Assembly: GCF_004217495.1 (NCBI RefSeq)
Contig: NZ_SHLC01000001.1
Span: forward strand, 1,116,001 to 1,180,000
Source of the DNA: Microterricola gilva
Lineage (GTDB): Bacteria > Actinomycetota > Actinomycetes > Actinomycetales > Microbacteriaceae
Reading direction: 5' to 3'
DNA length: 64,000 bases
This document shows positions 44,363 to 53,150 of this stretch, piece after piece. Position 1 is the first letter of the stretch. Each line of letters starts with the position of its first letter. A program made the position numbers and the translations under genes. A model generated the notes under the pieces. It did no database searches and was not told the origin of the DNA. It saw nothing but the letters and a program-made list of their open reading frames with translations.

Positions 44363-45327
44363 CGGATGCCGTTCCCTGAGATGCTCACGCGCAGACGCGG
44401 GTCGATGAAGCGCTGCACGACGTCGGCGGCGAAGCCGATCAGCAGCACGAGGAGGGTGCTCACGAAGAGGATTCCCTGGATGTTGGGGTAGTCGTGTTGT
44501 TGGATCGCCGTCAGCAGCATGCTGCCGAGGCCGGGAAGGGCGAAGACGCTCTCGACGACGACGGCGCCGAGGAAGGTCGTCGCCAGTTCGATGCCGAGGA
44601 TGGAGATCACGGGGACGCTGCCGTTGCGCAGGCCGTGGCGGCGGAACGCGCCGGAGAAGCTCGCCCCCTGGGCGCGGGCGGAGCGGAGGTAGTCGCTGCC
44701 GATCACGTCGAGGGTGGCCGAGCGGATGTAGCGGGTGAGCGACGCGCTCATGACGAGGCCGATCGTGATCACCGGGAGGACAAGGGAGGTCAGCGCGTCG
44801 GCTGGGTTCGCCCAGTCATCGCGCGGGAAGCCGCCAGACGGCAGGAGGCGCAGGTTCACCGCGAAGACGTTGACGAGCAGGATGCCGACCCAGAAGACGG
44901 GAACGGCGATGCCGAGCTGCGAGAAGCCGGAGAGCGCAACGCCGTACCAGCGGTCGGAGCGCACCGCGGCGACGAACCCGGCCGGGAGCGCGATCAGCAG
45001 CGCCAGCGCGAAGGAGAGCAAGGTCAGCGGGATTGTGACGGCCATGCGGGCCGCGATCTCCGGGCCGACCGGGAGGGAGCTGATGAATGAGGTGCCGAGG
45101 TCGAGTGTCGCCAGGGAGCCGAACCAGTCGAAGAACTGCTCGATCAGCGGGCGGTCCGAACCGACCTGGGCCTGGGCTGCCGCGATCTGCTCCGGGGTGG
45201 CGTTCACCGAGAGCAGGGCGTTCGCGGGGTCGCCCGGCAGTACGCGGAGCAGCAGGAACAGCACGAGCATGGCGATCACGAAGGAGATCGCCAGGAAGGC
45301 GAGGCGGCGCACGAGATAGACGGTCAT
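44359..45327 (-). CDS. Peptide-type ABC transporter permease (DppB-like)
   Basis: A 322-residue inner-membrane subunit. FLLLRVLPGDPANAL near the N-terminus is the OppB signature, and YLRSARAQGASFSGAFRRHG is the coupling loop with the EAA-like motif. Six helices. It follows the substrate-binding protein after 71 nt that contain a strong hairpin. Confidence 0.92.
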   Translation of the reverse strand: MTVYLVRRLAFLAISFVIAMLVLFLLLRVLPGDPANALLSVNATPEQIAAAQAQVGSDRPLIEQFFDWFGSLATLDLGTSFISSLPVGPEIAARMAVTIPLTLLSFALALLIALPAGFVAAVRSDRWYGVALSGFSQLGIAVPVFWVGILLVNVFAVNLRLLPSGGFPRDDWANPADALTSLVLPVITIGLVMSASLTRYIRSATLDVIGSDYLRSARAQGASFSGAFRRHGLRNGSVPVISILGIELATTFLGAVVVESVFALPGLGSMLLTAIQQHDYPNIQGILFVSTLLVLLIGFAADVVQRFIDPRLRVSISGNGIR

Positions 45328-45347
45328 GGAGATTTCAGGCTAGCGCC

Positions 45348-45383
45348 AAAAGGCCGGGCGGTCGCGTTGGCGACCGCCCGGCC
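45348..45383 (-). terminator. Intra-operon terminator/attenuator between binding protein and permease genes
   Basis: A perfect 14-bp stem (45352-45365 with 45370-45383) around a 4-nt loop is followed, on the minus strand, by TTTT. It probably ends most transcripts after the binding-protein gene, giving more binding protein than membrane subunits; this excess is usual for ABC importers. Confidence 0.85.
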
Positions 45384-45398
45384 GTTCGAAGCGGATGA

Positions 45399-46898
45399 CT
45401 AGCTGCGCACGATCTTCGAGACGAAGAACTGCGAGTTGAGGCCGTTGACCCCGTAGCCCGAGATGTCGCTGTTCGCGACGACGATCTGCGGGTAGAGGTA
45501 GAGCCAGACGCTCGCGGCGTCAGCTGCGATCTGCTCGTTGACGAGCTTGAGCTTGGCGGTCTGCTCGTCGGTGCTTGCGGCCTGCTCGGCCTCGGAGACC
45601 CACTGCGTCACCTGGGGGTTGTCGTAGCCCCAGTAGAAGTCGGGGTTGCCGTACCAGACCACGTCGCGGTCGTTGACGTGCTCCTGCAGGGTGGCCTCGA
45701 AGTCGCGCTCCTTGAAGACCTTGGAGTACCACTCGTCGGCACTGATCGTGTTGATGTTCACGGTGATGCCGACCTTGGCGAGCTCGCTCTGCAGGAACTC
45801 GGCGACGGCGGGGTGCGGGTCGTAGCTCGGGGTGTCGAGCGTGAACTCGAAGCCGTTCGGCAGGCCGGCCTCGGCCAGCAGCGTCTTGGACAGCTCGGGG
45901 TCGTAGGGGTTCACCTGGGTGAGGTCCTCGTACCAGGGGTCTGTCGGCGGGACCATCGAGCCGATGAGCGTGCCGTAGTCGCCCCAGATCGAGGTGAGCA
46001 GCTTCTCGGTGTCGATCGCGGAGTACACGGCCTTGCGCACGGCGACCTGGTCGAACGGGGCGACCCTGTCGTTGAACGCCAGCAGCTCCTTGGTGGTGGA
46101 GTCACCGTCGCTCACGACGAAGTCGGGGTTGTCGGTGAACTGGCTGAGCTGGTCGGGGCTCTGCACGCTCGTGATGATGTCGATCTGGTCGGTAACGAGC
46201 GCGTTGCTGAGCGCGGTTGCATCCGTGAAGTAGTTGAAGACCACTTCCTTGTTGGATGCCGCGTCGCCCCAGTAGTCGCTGTACCGGTCGAGGCTGAGCG
46301 AACTGCCCCGCTTCCAGTCGCCGAGCGTGTACGGGCCGGTGCCGTCCTCCGAGGTCTTCAGGTCCTTCGCGGTGTCGTTGACGACCCAGATGTAGCTGAG
46401 GTTGTAGATGAAGGAGATCGACGGCTCGGAGAGCGTGATCGCGACGGTCTTGTCATCCGGGGTCTGGATGTCGGAGATGACCGCGAAGCTGCTCTTGCGG
46501 GCCGACTGCGAGTCCTCGGCAACGACGCGCTCGATGCTCGACTTGACGTCGGCGGCGGTGAGCGGGTCTCCGGAGTGGAAGGTGACGCCGTCCTGCAGCG
46601 TGAAGGTGTAGTTGAGGCCGTCCTCGCTCACGGTGTTGCTCGCGGCCAGGAGCGGCTCGACCTCGCCGTCGTCGCTCAGGCGGTAGAGGCCCTCGTAGAC
46701 GTTGCCGGTGAACGCCTCGGTGACACCCTGGCCACCGCCGTCGACGTTGCTGAGGTTCTGCGGCTCGTAGAGCGAGCCGATCTCGATGACGGCGTCTGCG
46801 GAGCCCGCACCGCTGTCGGTGGTGCCGCCTGCAGCGCAGCCGGACAGGGCCAGGGCTGCGGCGACGGACAGGGCGATGGCGCCCGTGGATCTCTTCAC
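45399..46898 (-). CDS. ABC transporter substrate-binding lipoprotein (family 5)
   Basis: A 499-residue extracytoplasmic binding protein. The signal peptide ends in the lipobox LALSGC with lipidated Cys21. The mature protein has the SBP family 5 pattern (NYTFTLQDGVTFHSGDPLTAADVKSS split by domain I, and FNDRVAPFDQVAVRKAVYSAID later). Family 5 proteins bind peptides, nickel or other ligands; ligand is not assigned. GTG/ATG choice: ATG 46898 follows CAGGAGAAACACG. Confidence 0.9.
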   Translation of the reverse strand: MKRSTGAIALSVAAALALSGCAAGGTTDSGAGSADAVIEIGSLYEPQNLSNVDGGGQGVTEAFTGNVYEGLYRLSDDGEVEPLLAASNTVSEDGLNYTFTLQDGVTFHSGDPLTAADVKSSIERVVAEDSQSARKSSFAVISDIQTPDDKTVAITLSEPSISFIYNLSYIWVVNDTAKDLKTSEDGTGPYTLGDWKRGSSLSLDRYSDYWGDAASNKEVVFNYFTDATALSNALVTDQIDIITSVQSPDQLSQFTDNPDFVVSDGDSTTKELLAFNDRVAPFDQVAVRKAVYSAIDTEKLLTSIWGDYGTLIGSMVPPTDPWYEDLTQVNPYDPELSKTLLAEAGLPNGFEFTLDTPSYDPHPAVAEFLQSELAKVGITVNINTISADEWYSKVFKERDFEATLQEHVNDRDVVWYGNPDFYWGYDNPQVTQWVSEAEQAASTDEQTAKLKLVNEQIAADAASVWLYLYPQIVVANSDISGYGVNGLNSQFFVSKIVRS

Positions 46899-46952
46899 GT
46901 GTTTCTCCTGTTTAGTGGTGCGGCTGGTGCTGTGGGTTCAGAGTGGTGGGGC

Positions 46953-47717
46953 TCAGAGCGTGTAGATGTCGAAGCCGTCGTGGAAGACGGCGACACGCTC
47001 GCCGGCCGCGACGGGTCCGGCGAAGCGGTTCTGAGCGGGGGGAAGCGGGCAGTTGTACTGGGCCGAGAATCCGCAGGGCGGAACGAAGGCCCGGTTGAAG
47101 TCGAGGGTGACGGCGCCTGCTGCACCGCCACGGCCGTCGAAGCGCGCTCCGTCGCTGTGCTGCACGAAGAGGAAGCGCCCAGACCCGTATGTTCCCGCGT
47201 CGCCCTCTGCACCGTTGCTGGCGTCGCCGAAGACGAGGAGCAGAGTGCCGCCGTCGTCGAAGGCGCTCATCGTGTACTCGGTGCCGTCGTGCTCGAAGCG
47301 GATGTCGCCTGGCACGACGAGCGACCGGGATCCGCCGTTGTCGCGAATGTGCTCGAACGGGATGGTGCGGTCATCGGCGACGGGGGTGAACTGCGCCTCG
47401 ATGACCCAGTCGGGGTCGTAGTCGAAGGCCGGAACCGTGTCGAAGGCCAGAATGGCCGGCGATGCGGCATCCCAGAGGCGCACGCCGTGCTCCGGCTCGC
47501 CGGTCTCGAGGTTCGTGCGCTCGAGGACGGTGGCGGTGACCGTGTCTGCCTGGCCGACGAGGGCGTCGTCGGCGCCGAGCCGCTCACCGTTCGGAAGCCA
47601 CCGGGTCTCGACCAGGGCGAGGTTGCCCTGCGGGCTCACGAGCGCGTCGAGGCGCTGTTCGCGCCAGGCGGCGTGCTCCTGCAGGGCGGAGGTGGCGGTG
47701 GTGGGCAATGCGGTCAT
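46953..47717 (-). CDS. DUF1684 protein
   Basis: A 254-residue soluble protein. The C-terminal half carries the DUF1684 pattern: an FGDASNG... YGSGRFLFV segment, LDFNRAFVPPCGFS, and CPLPPAQNRF. Function of the family is unknown. ATG 47717 begins MTALPTT; an upstream start at 47735 adds six residues. It is the first gene of the operon that continues with the binding protein after 54 nt, so it may act on the imported substrate. Confidence 0.8.
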   Translation of the reverse strand: MTALPTTATSALQEHAAWREQRLDALVSPQGNLALVETRWLPNGERLGADDALVGQADTVTATVLERTNLETGEPEHGVRLWDAASPAILAFDTVPAFDYDPDWVIEAQFTPVADDRTIPFEHIRDNGGSRSLVVPGDIRFEHDGTEYTMSAFDDGGTLLLVFGDASNGAEGDAGTYGSGRFLFVQHSDGARFDGRGGAAGAVTLDFNRAFVPPCGFSAQYNCPLPPAQNRFAGPVAAGERVAVFHDGFDIYTL

Positions 47718-47780
47718 GATCTCAATTCTTGGCACCGGGGCATGGAGCGGGTAATCGTGTTACCCACGGAGTCCAACCAC

Positions 47781-47795
47781 GGTTCGATGCGAACC
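47781..47795. promoter_or_regulatory. Palindromic operator candidate upstream of the DUF1684-ABC operon
   Basis: GGTTCG-ATG-CGAACC is a perfect inverted repeat in the 201-nt divergent region between DUF1684 and DUF2809, 64 nt before the DUF1684 start. No regulator gene is adjacent. I see no other strong signal in this gap besides the DUF2809 -10 box. Confidence 0.3.
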
Positions 47796-47906
47796 ATTCC
47801 ACGGCGCGGGGCGGTGCCCTCACGTGCTCGCGATGATTCGGTGGTGTTCTTCTATTACACACCATTAAGTGAGCCATAACCTCACGGCATGTATTGAACC
47901 GCCGCC

Positions 47907-47918
47907 TAGGCTGGGGAA
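47907..47918 (+). promoter_or_regulatory. Leaderless promoter of DUF2809 gene (-10 TAGGCT)
   Basis: TAGGCT (47907-47912) ends 6 nt before ATG 47919. GGGGAA lies between but is too near the ATG to act as a ribosome site. Confidence 0.55.
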
Positions 47919-48365
47919 ATGACAGCATCGCGATCGTCTGGCACCGGCGTGTTGCCGTGGCTGGCGGCGGTCTGCGCGGTGGTGGCGCTCGGGCTCCTGG
48001 TGCGATTCGGCGTCGGAGGGGTGGTCGGCGATCTCCTCGGTGGCGCGCTGTACACGATCCTGATTGCGCTGCTCGTCTACCCGCTGCTCGCCCTGGGCTC
48101 GGTTGCCCGCGGGCGGCTGGCCCGCGTCTGGCTCGCCGCGGCAATCGGCTGTCTGTTCTCCGTGGCGATCGAGCTGCTGCAGCTGACCGGCGCACCGGCC
48201 GCCCTGTCAACGGTGTTCCCGCCAGCCCGCCTCGTCTTCGGCACGAGCTTTGCCGCGCTCGATCTCGTGGCGTACGCGTGCGGCGCGCTCGTCTTCGGCG
48301 TGCTCGGCACCCTCGTCGCGACCCGACGCGGTCAGGCGAGCGTCTTCTGCCAGGCAGCGGAGTAG
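47919..48365 (+). CDS. DUF2809 membrane protein
   Basis: A 148-residue protein with four helices. The IELLQLTG segment and the following ARLVFGTSFAALDLVAYACG match DUF2809, a small membrane family of unknown role that resembles VanZ in layout. Its 3' end overlaps the 3' end of the convergent GNAT gene by 34 nt. Confidence 0.72.
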   Translation: MTASRSSGTGVLPWLAAVCAVVALGLLVRFGVGGVVGDLLGGALYTILIALLVYPLLALGSVARGRLARVWLAAAIGCLFSVAIELLQLTGAPAALSTVFPPARLVFGTSFAALDLVAYACGALVFGVLGTLVATRRGQASVFCQAAE

Positions 48366-49462
48366 CCGACGAGCTCGAAGCCGAGCTGGTGGTTGATGCG
48401 CAGCATGTGCTCGTTCTCGTCGGCATTCCAGGTGTAGACCCGTCGCCGCGACGGGGCGACCTCGGCCAGGCTCACCAGGTTCGCCGCCTTCATGAGCATG
48501 CCGAGACCGTGCCCGCGGTGGGTGGACAGCACGATGGTGTCGCCCTGATAGGCGAGATTCGGATGCTCAGCAGGCAGCTCCAGCTCCGAATAGGCCGCGA
48601 TGCTGGCATCCGTGCGATCGCGCACGGCGACACGGAGCAGCTCCATGCCCGCCTCATCCGCCTCGCTCTCGTGCTCACGCACACGATCGGCCGACCACGT
48701 CTCCCTGTCGATCTCGAGGTCGGCGGCCGGCGCGTCTGTCGCCATGTGGCTGTTCGCCTCCGCGTAGGAGTCGATGTACTCCTCCGGCGTCTCCGAGCCC
48801 CAGGTGAGCAGCTCGTAGCGGTCGCCGGCGTGCTGCACGGCCCGCGCCAGTTCGCCCTGCACGGCGGGGAGGCCGTGTTCGCCGTTGGAGAGGTCGAAGA
48901 CGCTCACCCGTTCGATCTGGGCCAGGGTGTACCCGTGTTTCATCGCGAAGCGCGCGCTCGGGTCGGTCTCGGGGATGACGGCGGCACCGACGGACGCGGC
49001 AAGACGCGGGACGGTCTCGTCGACGCCGCTCAGCGAGCCCAGAGGATGATCGCTGTAGCTGTTCAGCGAGGTGCGCCCCGCGGCCACCGCGATGCGTTCC
49101 GTCTCGGCGAGCAGCCGGCTGCCGAGACCCCTGCCGCGCATGGCGGGGTGAGTGGAGACGTAGACGAAGGCCGTTCGCGCGTCGTCGTTCAGCTCGTAGC
49201 GCACGATCCCGCGCCCGACGACGTCCTCGCCGCGCCATGCCGCGAGCGGCAGGCGCCAGGTGAAGGCGCTCGGACGATACTCCGACAGCGACGATTCCGG
49301 ACCGAGCCAGGTGTCCCGATGGCCCCAGATGCTCTCCTCGATCACGCCGGAGAACTCCATGGCCTTCTCGAACGGGATCGCCTCCGCCGTGCCGAGGCGG
49401 CGCGGAATCGGCACCTCGCGGATCTCGATCGCGTCGAGCAGAGCTGCGCCGTCATCCGTCAT
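48332..49462 (-). CDS. Tandem GNAT-family N-acetyltransferase
   Basis: A 376-residue protein made of two GNAT domains. The first (about 10-180) has acetyl-CoA loop MRGRGLGSRLLAE; the second (about 200-376) has HRGHGLGMLMKAAN. The layout is like mycothiol synthase (MshD) and other paired GNATs of actinobacteria, but the sequence is not enough to call it MshD. Both loops keep the RGxGxG pattern, so both could bind acetyl-CoA. Divergent from smc. Confidence 0.78.
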   Translation of the reverse strand: MTDDGAALLDAIEIREVPIPRRLGTAEAIPFEKAMEFSGVIEESIWGHRDTWLGPESSLSEYRPSAFTWRLPLAAWRGEDVVGRGIVRYELNDDARTAFVYVSTHPAMRGRGLGSRLLAETERIAVAAGRTSLNSYSDHPLGSLSGVDETVPRLAASVGAAVIPETDPSARFAMKHGYTLAQIERVSVFDLSNGEHGLPAVQGELARAVQHAGDRYELLTWGSETPEEYIDSYAEANSHMATDAPAADLEIDRETWSADRVREHESEADEAGMELLRVAVRDRTDASIAAYSELELPAEHPNLAYQGDTIVLSTHRGHGLGMLMKAANLVSLAEVAPSRRRVYTWNADENEHMLRINHQLGFELVGYSAAWQKTLA

Positions 49463-49597
49463 CTCTCCATTACGTCACGCGGATCCCGTGAGGGCAAGCC
49501 GAGACGCCCGTTGATTTCCCGGGATTCCGGAGGAGTTCCGGTACCGTAGAGCCAATATCCGCACAGATCCAGCTGTGGCGAGAAGACGAGGCGGCGC

Positions 49598-52500
49598 GTG
49601 TACCTGAAGAGCCTGACCCTGAAGGGGTTCAAGTCCTTTGCGCAGCCGACCACTTTCGCCTTCGAGCCAGGCGTCACCTGTGTCGTCGGCCCGAACGGCT
49701 CCGGAAAATCCAACGTCGTCGATGCCCTCGCCTGGGTGATGGGGGAGCAGGGCGCGAAGACGCTCCGCGGCGGCAAGATGGAAGACGTCATCTTCGCCGG
49801 CACCTCGACCAGGGGCCCGCTGGGGCGAGCAGAGGTCACCCTCACGATCGACAACTCCGACGGCGCCCTGCCGATCGAGTACTCCGAGGTCACGATCAGC
49901 CGGACCCTGTTCCGCAACGGCGCAAGCGAGTACGCGATCAATGGCCGCGGATGTCGGCTGCTCGACGTACAGGAGCTGCTGAGCGATTCCGGCCTTGGCC
50001 GTGAGATGCACGTCATCGTCGGCCAGGGGCAGCTCGACGCCGTGCTGCGGGCGAGCCCGGAGGACCGCCGTGGCTTCATCGAAGAGGCCGCCGGCATCCT
50101 GAAGCACCGTCGCCGCAAAGAGAAGACGCTGCGCAAGCTCGATGCGATGCAGGCCAACCTGACCAGGCTCAGCGACCTCGCCGGCGAGATCCGGCGCCAA
50201 CTCAAGCCGCTCGGCAAGCAGGCCGAGATCGCGCGCGAGGCACAGTCGATCGCCGCGGTCGTGCGCGACGCCCGCGCCCGCCTGCTCGCCGACGAGGTCG
50301 TCGGCTTGCGCCGCGCCCTCGACGACTTCACGCGCACGGAGCACGAACGCCACAGCGAGCGCATCGTGCTGCAGGAGCAGCTCGAGCAGAAGCAGCTGCG
50401 GGTGCAGCGCCTCGAACAGGCCCAGCTCGGCGACGCCGTCGATGTTGCACGCCGCACGAGTTTCGGCCTCGAATCGGTGCAGGAACGCCTGCGCGGCCTG
50501 TTCACCCTCGCCAATCAGCGCATCGCGCTGCTCGGGCGGGAAACGGGGAGCCTCGACCTCGGCCCTGGCGTCACCCAGTCGATGGTGACCGAGGCACAGG
50601 ACGAGGTGGAGCGGCTGCGCGAGAAGCTCGCGGCCGTAGAGGGCGCCCTCCGCGCCGCCCAGGACGCGACGGTCGCAGCGCGCGCCCGGCTCGATGCCGT
50701 CGACGAGGAGATCGCCGCGCAGAGCGCGCTCGTCTCCCGCCACGACCTGGAGATCACCCAGCTCACCGGCCAATCCGACACAGCGGCCTCCCGTCTCGCG
50801 GCGGTGCGCGGTGAGGTGCTGCGGCAGCAGAACGCCTCAGAGGCCGCCGCCGAGCGCCGGGCCAAGGCCGAACGAGACCTGAACGAGCTCGAGGCCGCGG
50901 CCGAGCAGAGCGAGGCAGGGGAGACCGACCTCGACGAGGCGTACGAGCTGGCGCAGCGGGAGGTCACCGCCGCCGAGGCCGAGATCGAACGCCTGCGCGA
51001 CGAGCTGCACGGCGCGGAGCGCGAACGCGACGCCCTCGCCGCCAAGGTGAGTGCGCTCTCGCGGGCCCTCGACGTCAAGGACGGTTCGGCCGAGCTGCTC
51101 GCCGCCGGACTCACCGGCGTGCGTGGGCTCGTCGCCGAGAGCGTGCAGGTCACGCCGGGCTTCGAGGCCGCCGTCGCCGCGGCGCTCGGCACCCTCGCCG
51201 ACGCCGTGCTGGTGGAGAGCCGCGACGCGGCGCACGAGGCGGTCGCCCACGCCGGCGCGCACTCCCTCGGACGGGTCGAGCTCGTCATCGCCGAACCGCA
51301 CGCTGACTCGGATGCCGCGGCCGGCGGGGTCGACGTCCCCGAGCTTGACGGCATCACCCAGGCCGCGTCGGTCATCACCGCGCCCCCTGGCGTGCTCGGT
51401 GTGCTCGCCCACGTCGTGATCGCCGACGACCTCGCCGCGGCCCGCGCCGCTGCGCCCCTGCTCAACGCCGCGGCCATCGGTGCACCCGTGACGATCGTCA
51501 CCCGCGGCGGCGACGTGCTCACGGAGTACGTGCTGCGCGGCGGCTCCGGCGGCAAACAGGGCCGCATCGAGCTGTTGGCCGAACGGGACGCCGCCGCCGA
51601 ACGGTTGGACGAGGTGACGTCACTCATCGAGCGTGCCCGCTTCGCGCTCACCGAGCAGCGCGTCATCCACCAGAGTGCGAAGACCCAATCGCAGGCGGCG
51701 CTCGCCACGCTGCGCGAATTCGACTCGAAACTCGCGACCCAGACCGAGAAGCTCAACCGCGCCCGTGTGCAGTTCGAGGCCTCCGTCGCGGAGTTCGACC
51801 GCCTCGGCAACTCGCTCACGCTGGCCACCGCCAGGGTCGCCGAGGCCGAAACGGCGGCACAGAAGGCCAAGTCCGAACTCGAGACGGCGCGCGCCAGGCC
51901 CCGGCCGCTGCTCGACGTCAGCACCCGCGACGCGCTCTTCGCCGAGCTCGAGCGCTCCCGCGAGGCCGAGATCGAGGCGCGCCTGAGCCTCGAGACGGCG
52001 CGCGAACGTGCACGCGCGGAGGAGGCGCGCCGCGAGGCACTGACCGTTCAACGGGAGCAGGAACGCGCAGCCGCGGAGGAGGCCGCCCGTCTGGCCGTCA
52101 TCCGTCGCCGCCAGGTGGATGCCGCCACCGCCGTCGTCGATGCGCTGCCGGAGATCCTCGCCTCCGTCGATGCCTCCGTCGCGGAGGCCCGCGTCGAGCT
52201 GACGACGGCCGAGGCCAAGCGGGCGTCAGAGAACGAGGAGCTGGCTACGCTCCGCCGCGACGAGGCGGCACTGCGCGAACGCCTCGGCACCATCACGGAG
52301 AACGTACACGGCCTCGAGCTGCAGATCTACGAGAAGAAGCTCCACCTCTCCAGCCTGCTCGAACGCGCCGGTTCGGAGCTGGGGCTCACCGAGGACGTGC
52401 TCATCGCCGAGTACGGCCCGGACATCGAGATCCCTGCCGAGGTCGAGGGCGGCGAGCCCGGCCGCTTCGACAAGGCGGAACAGAAACGCCGCCTCGAGAA

Positions 52501-53149
52501 GGCCGAACGCACCTTCGCCCAGCTGGGCCGGGTGAACCCGCTCGCCCTCGAGGAGTTCGCCGCGCTCGAACAGCGCCATCTCTTCCTCAGCGAGCAGCTC
52601 ACCGACCTCACCAAGACGCGGGCAGACCTACTCACGATCATCGAGGAGATCGACGAGAAGATGCAGACCATCTTCTCCGCCGCCTTCGAGGACACCAAGG
52701 AGGCGTTCGGGCGGGTGTTCCCGATCCTGTTCCCCGGCGGAACGGGCAGCATCACCCTCACCAACCCGGACGACATGCTCACAACCGGCATCGAGGTCTC
52801 GGTGAAACCGGCAGGCAAGAAGATCGAGCGGCTCTCGCTGCTCTCCGGTGGCGAGCGCTCGCTGGCAGCCGTCGCGCTGCTGATCGCGATCTTCAAGGCC
52901 AGGCCCAGCCCGTTCTACATCATGGACGAGGTCGAGGCCGCGCTCGATGACGCGAACCTCGGGCGCCTGCTCACGATCTTCCAGGATCTGCGCGAGTCCA
53001 GCCAGCTCATCGTGATCACGCACCAGAAGCGCACCATGGAGATCGCCGATGCCCTCTACGGCGTCTCGATGCGCCAGGACGGCGTCTCGGCCGTTGTCGG
53101 GCAGCGCGTCGCGAGCGAGCGCGGCGAACGCGAGGAGCTGGCGAGCTAG
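49598..53149 (+). CDS. smc: Chromosome segregation protein SMC
   Basis: An 1183-residue condensin ATPase. N-terminal Walker A GPNGSGKSN (near 31-39) and the DALAWVMGEQGAKTLR motif, long coiled coils (about 170-500 and 660-1000), a hinge (about 505-640), and a C-terminal signature LSGGERSLAAVALL with Walker B FYIMDEVEAALDD. It organises newly replicated DNA with ScpA/ScpB, which are not in the window. GTG 49598 follows GACGAGGCGGCGC. The stop is 1 nt from the convergent VOC gene. Confidence 0.97.
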   Translation: MYLKSLTLKGFKSFAQPTTFAFEPGVTCVVGPNGSGKSNVVDALAWVMGEQGAKTLRGGKMEDVIFAGTSTRGPLGRAEVTLTIDNSDGALPIEYSEVTISRTLFRNGASEYAINGRGCRLLDVQELLSDSGLGREMHVIVGQGQLDAVLRASPEDRRGFIEEAAGILKHRRRKEKTLRKLDAMQANLTRLSDLAGEIRRQLKPLGKQAEIAREAQSIAAVVRDARARLLADEVVGLRRALDDFTRTEHERHSERIVLQEQLEQKQLRVQRLEQAQLGDAVDVARRTSFGLESVQERLRGLFTLANQRIALLGRETGSLDLGPGVTQSMVTEAQDEVERLREKLAAVEGALRAAQDATVAARARLDAVDEEIAAQSALVSRHDLEITQLTGQSDTAASRLAAVRGEVLRQQNASEAAAERRAKAERDLNELEAAAEQSEAGETDLDEAYELAQREVTAAEAEIERLRDELHGAERERDALAAKVSALSRALDVKDGSAELLAAGLTGVRGLVAESVQVTPGFEAAVAAALGTLADAVLVESRDAAHEAVAHAGAHSLGRVELVIAEPHADSDAAAGGVDVPELDGITQAASVITAPPGVLGVLAHVVIADDLAAARAAAPLLNAAAIGAPVTIVTRGGDVLTEYVLRGGSGGKQGRIELLAERDAAAERLDEVTSLIERARFALTEQRVIHQSAKTQSQAALATLREFDSKLATQTEKLNRARVQFEASVAEFDRLGNSLTLATARVAEAETAAQKAKSELETARARPRPLLDVSTRDALFAELERSREAEIEARLSLETARERARAEEARREALTVQREQERAAAEEAARLAVIRRRQVDAATAVVDALPEILASVDASVAEARVELTTAEAKRASENEELATLRRDEAALRERLGTITENVHGLELQIYEKKLHLSSLLERAGSELGLTEDVLIAEYGPDIEIPAEVEGGEPGRFDKAEQKRRLEKAERTFAQLGRVNPLALEEFAALEQRHLFLSEQLTDLTKTRADLLTIIEEIDEKMQTIFSAAFEDTKEAFGRVFPILFPGGTGSITLTNPDDMLTTGIEVSVKPAGKKIERLSLLSGGERSLAAVALLIAIFKARPSPFYIMDEVEAALDDANLGRLLTIFQDLRESSQLIVITHQKRTMEIADALYGVSMRQDGVSAVVGQRVASERGEREELAS

Positions 53150-53150
53150 C

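Noticed and set aside
47919-48365. VanZ glycopeptide-resistance protein
   Set aside because: Layout is VanZ-like, but the IELLQLTG and ALDLVAYACG segments fit DUF2809 better and no van genes are present.
48332-49462. Mycothiol acetyltransferase MshD
   Set aside because: The double GNAT layout fits, but I could not see MshD-specific residues, so only the superfamily is called.
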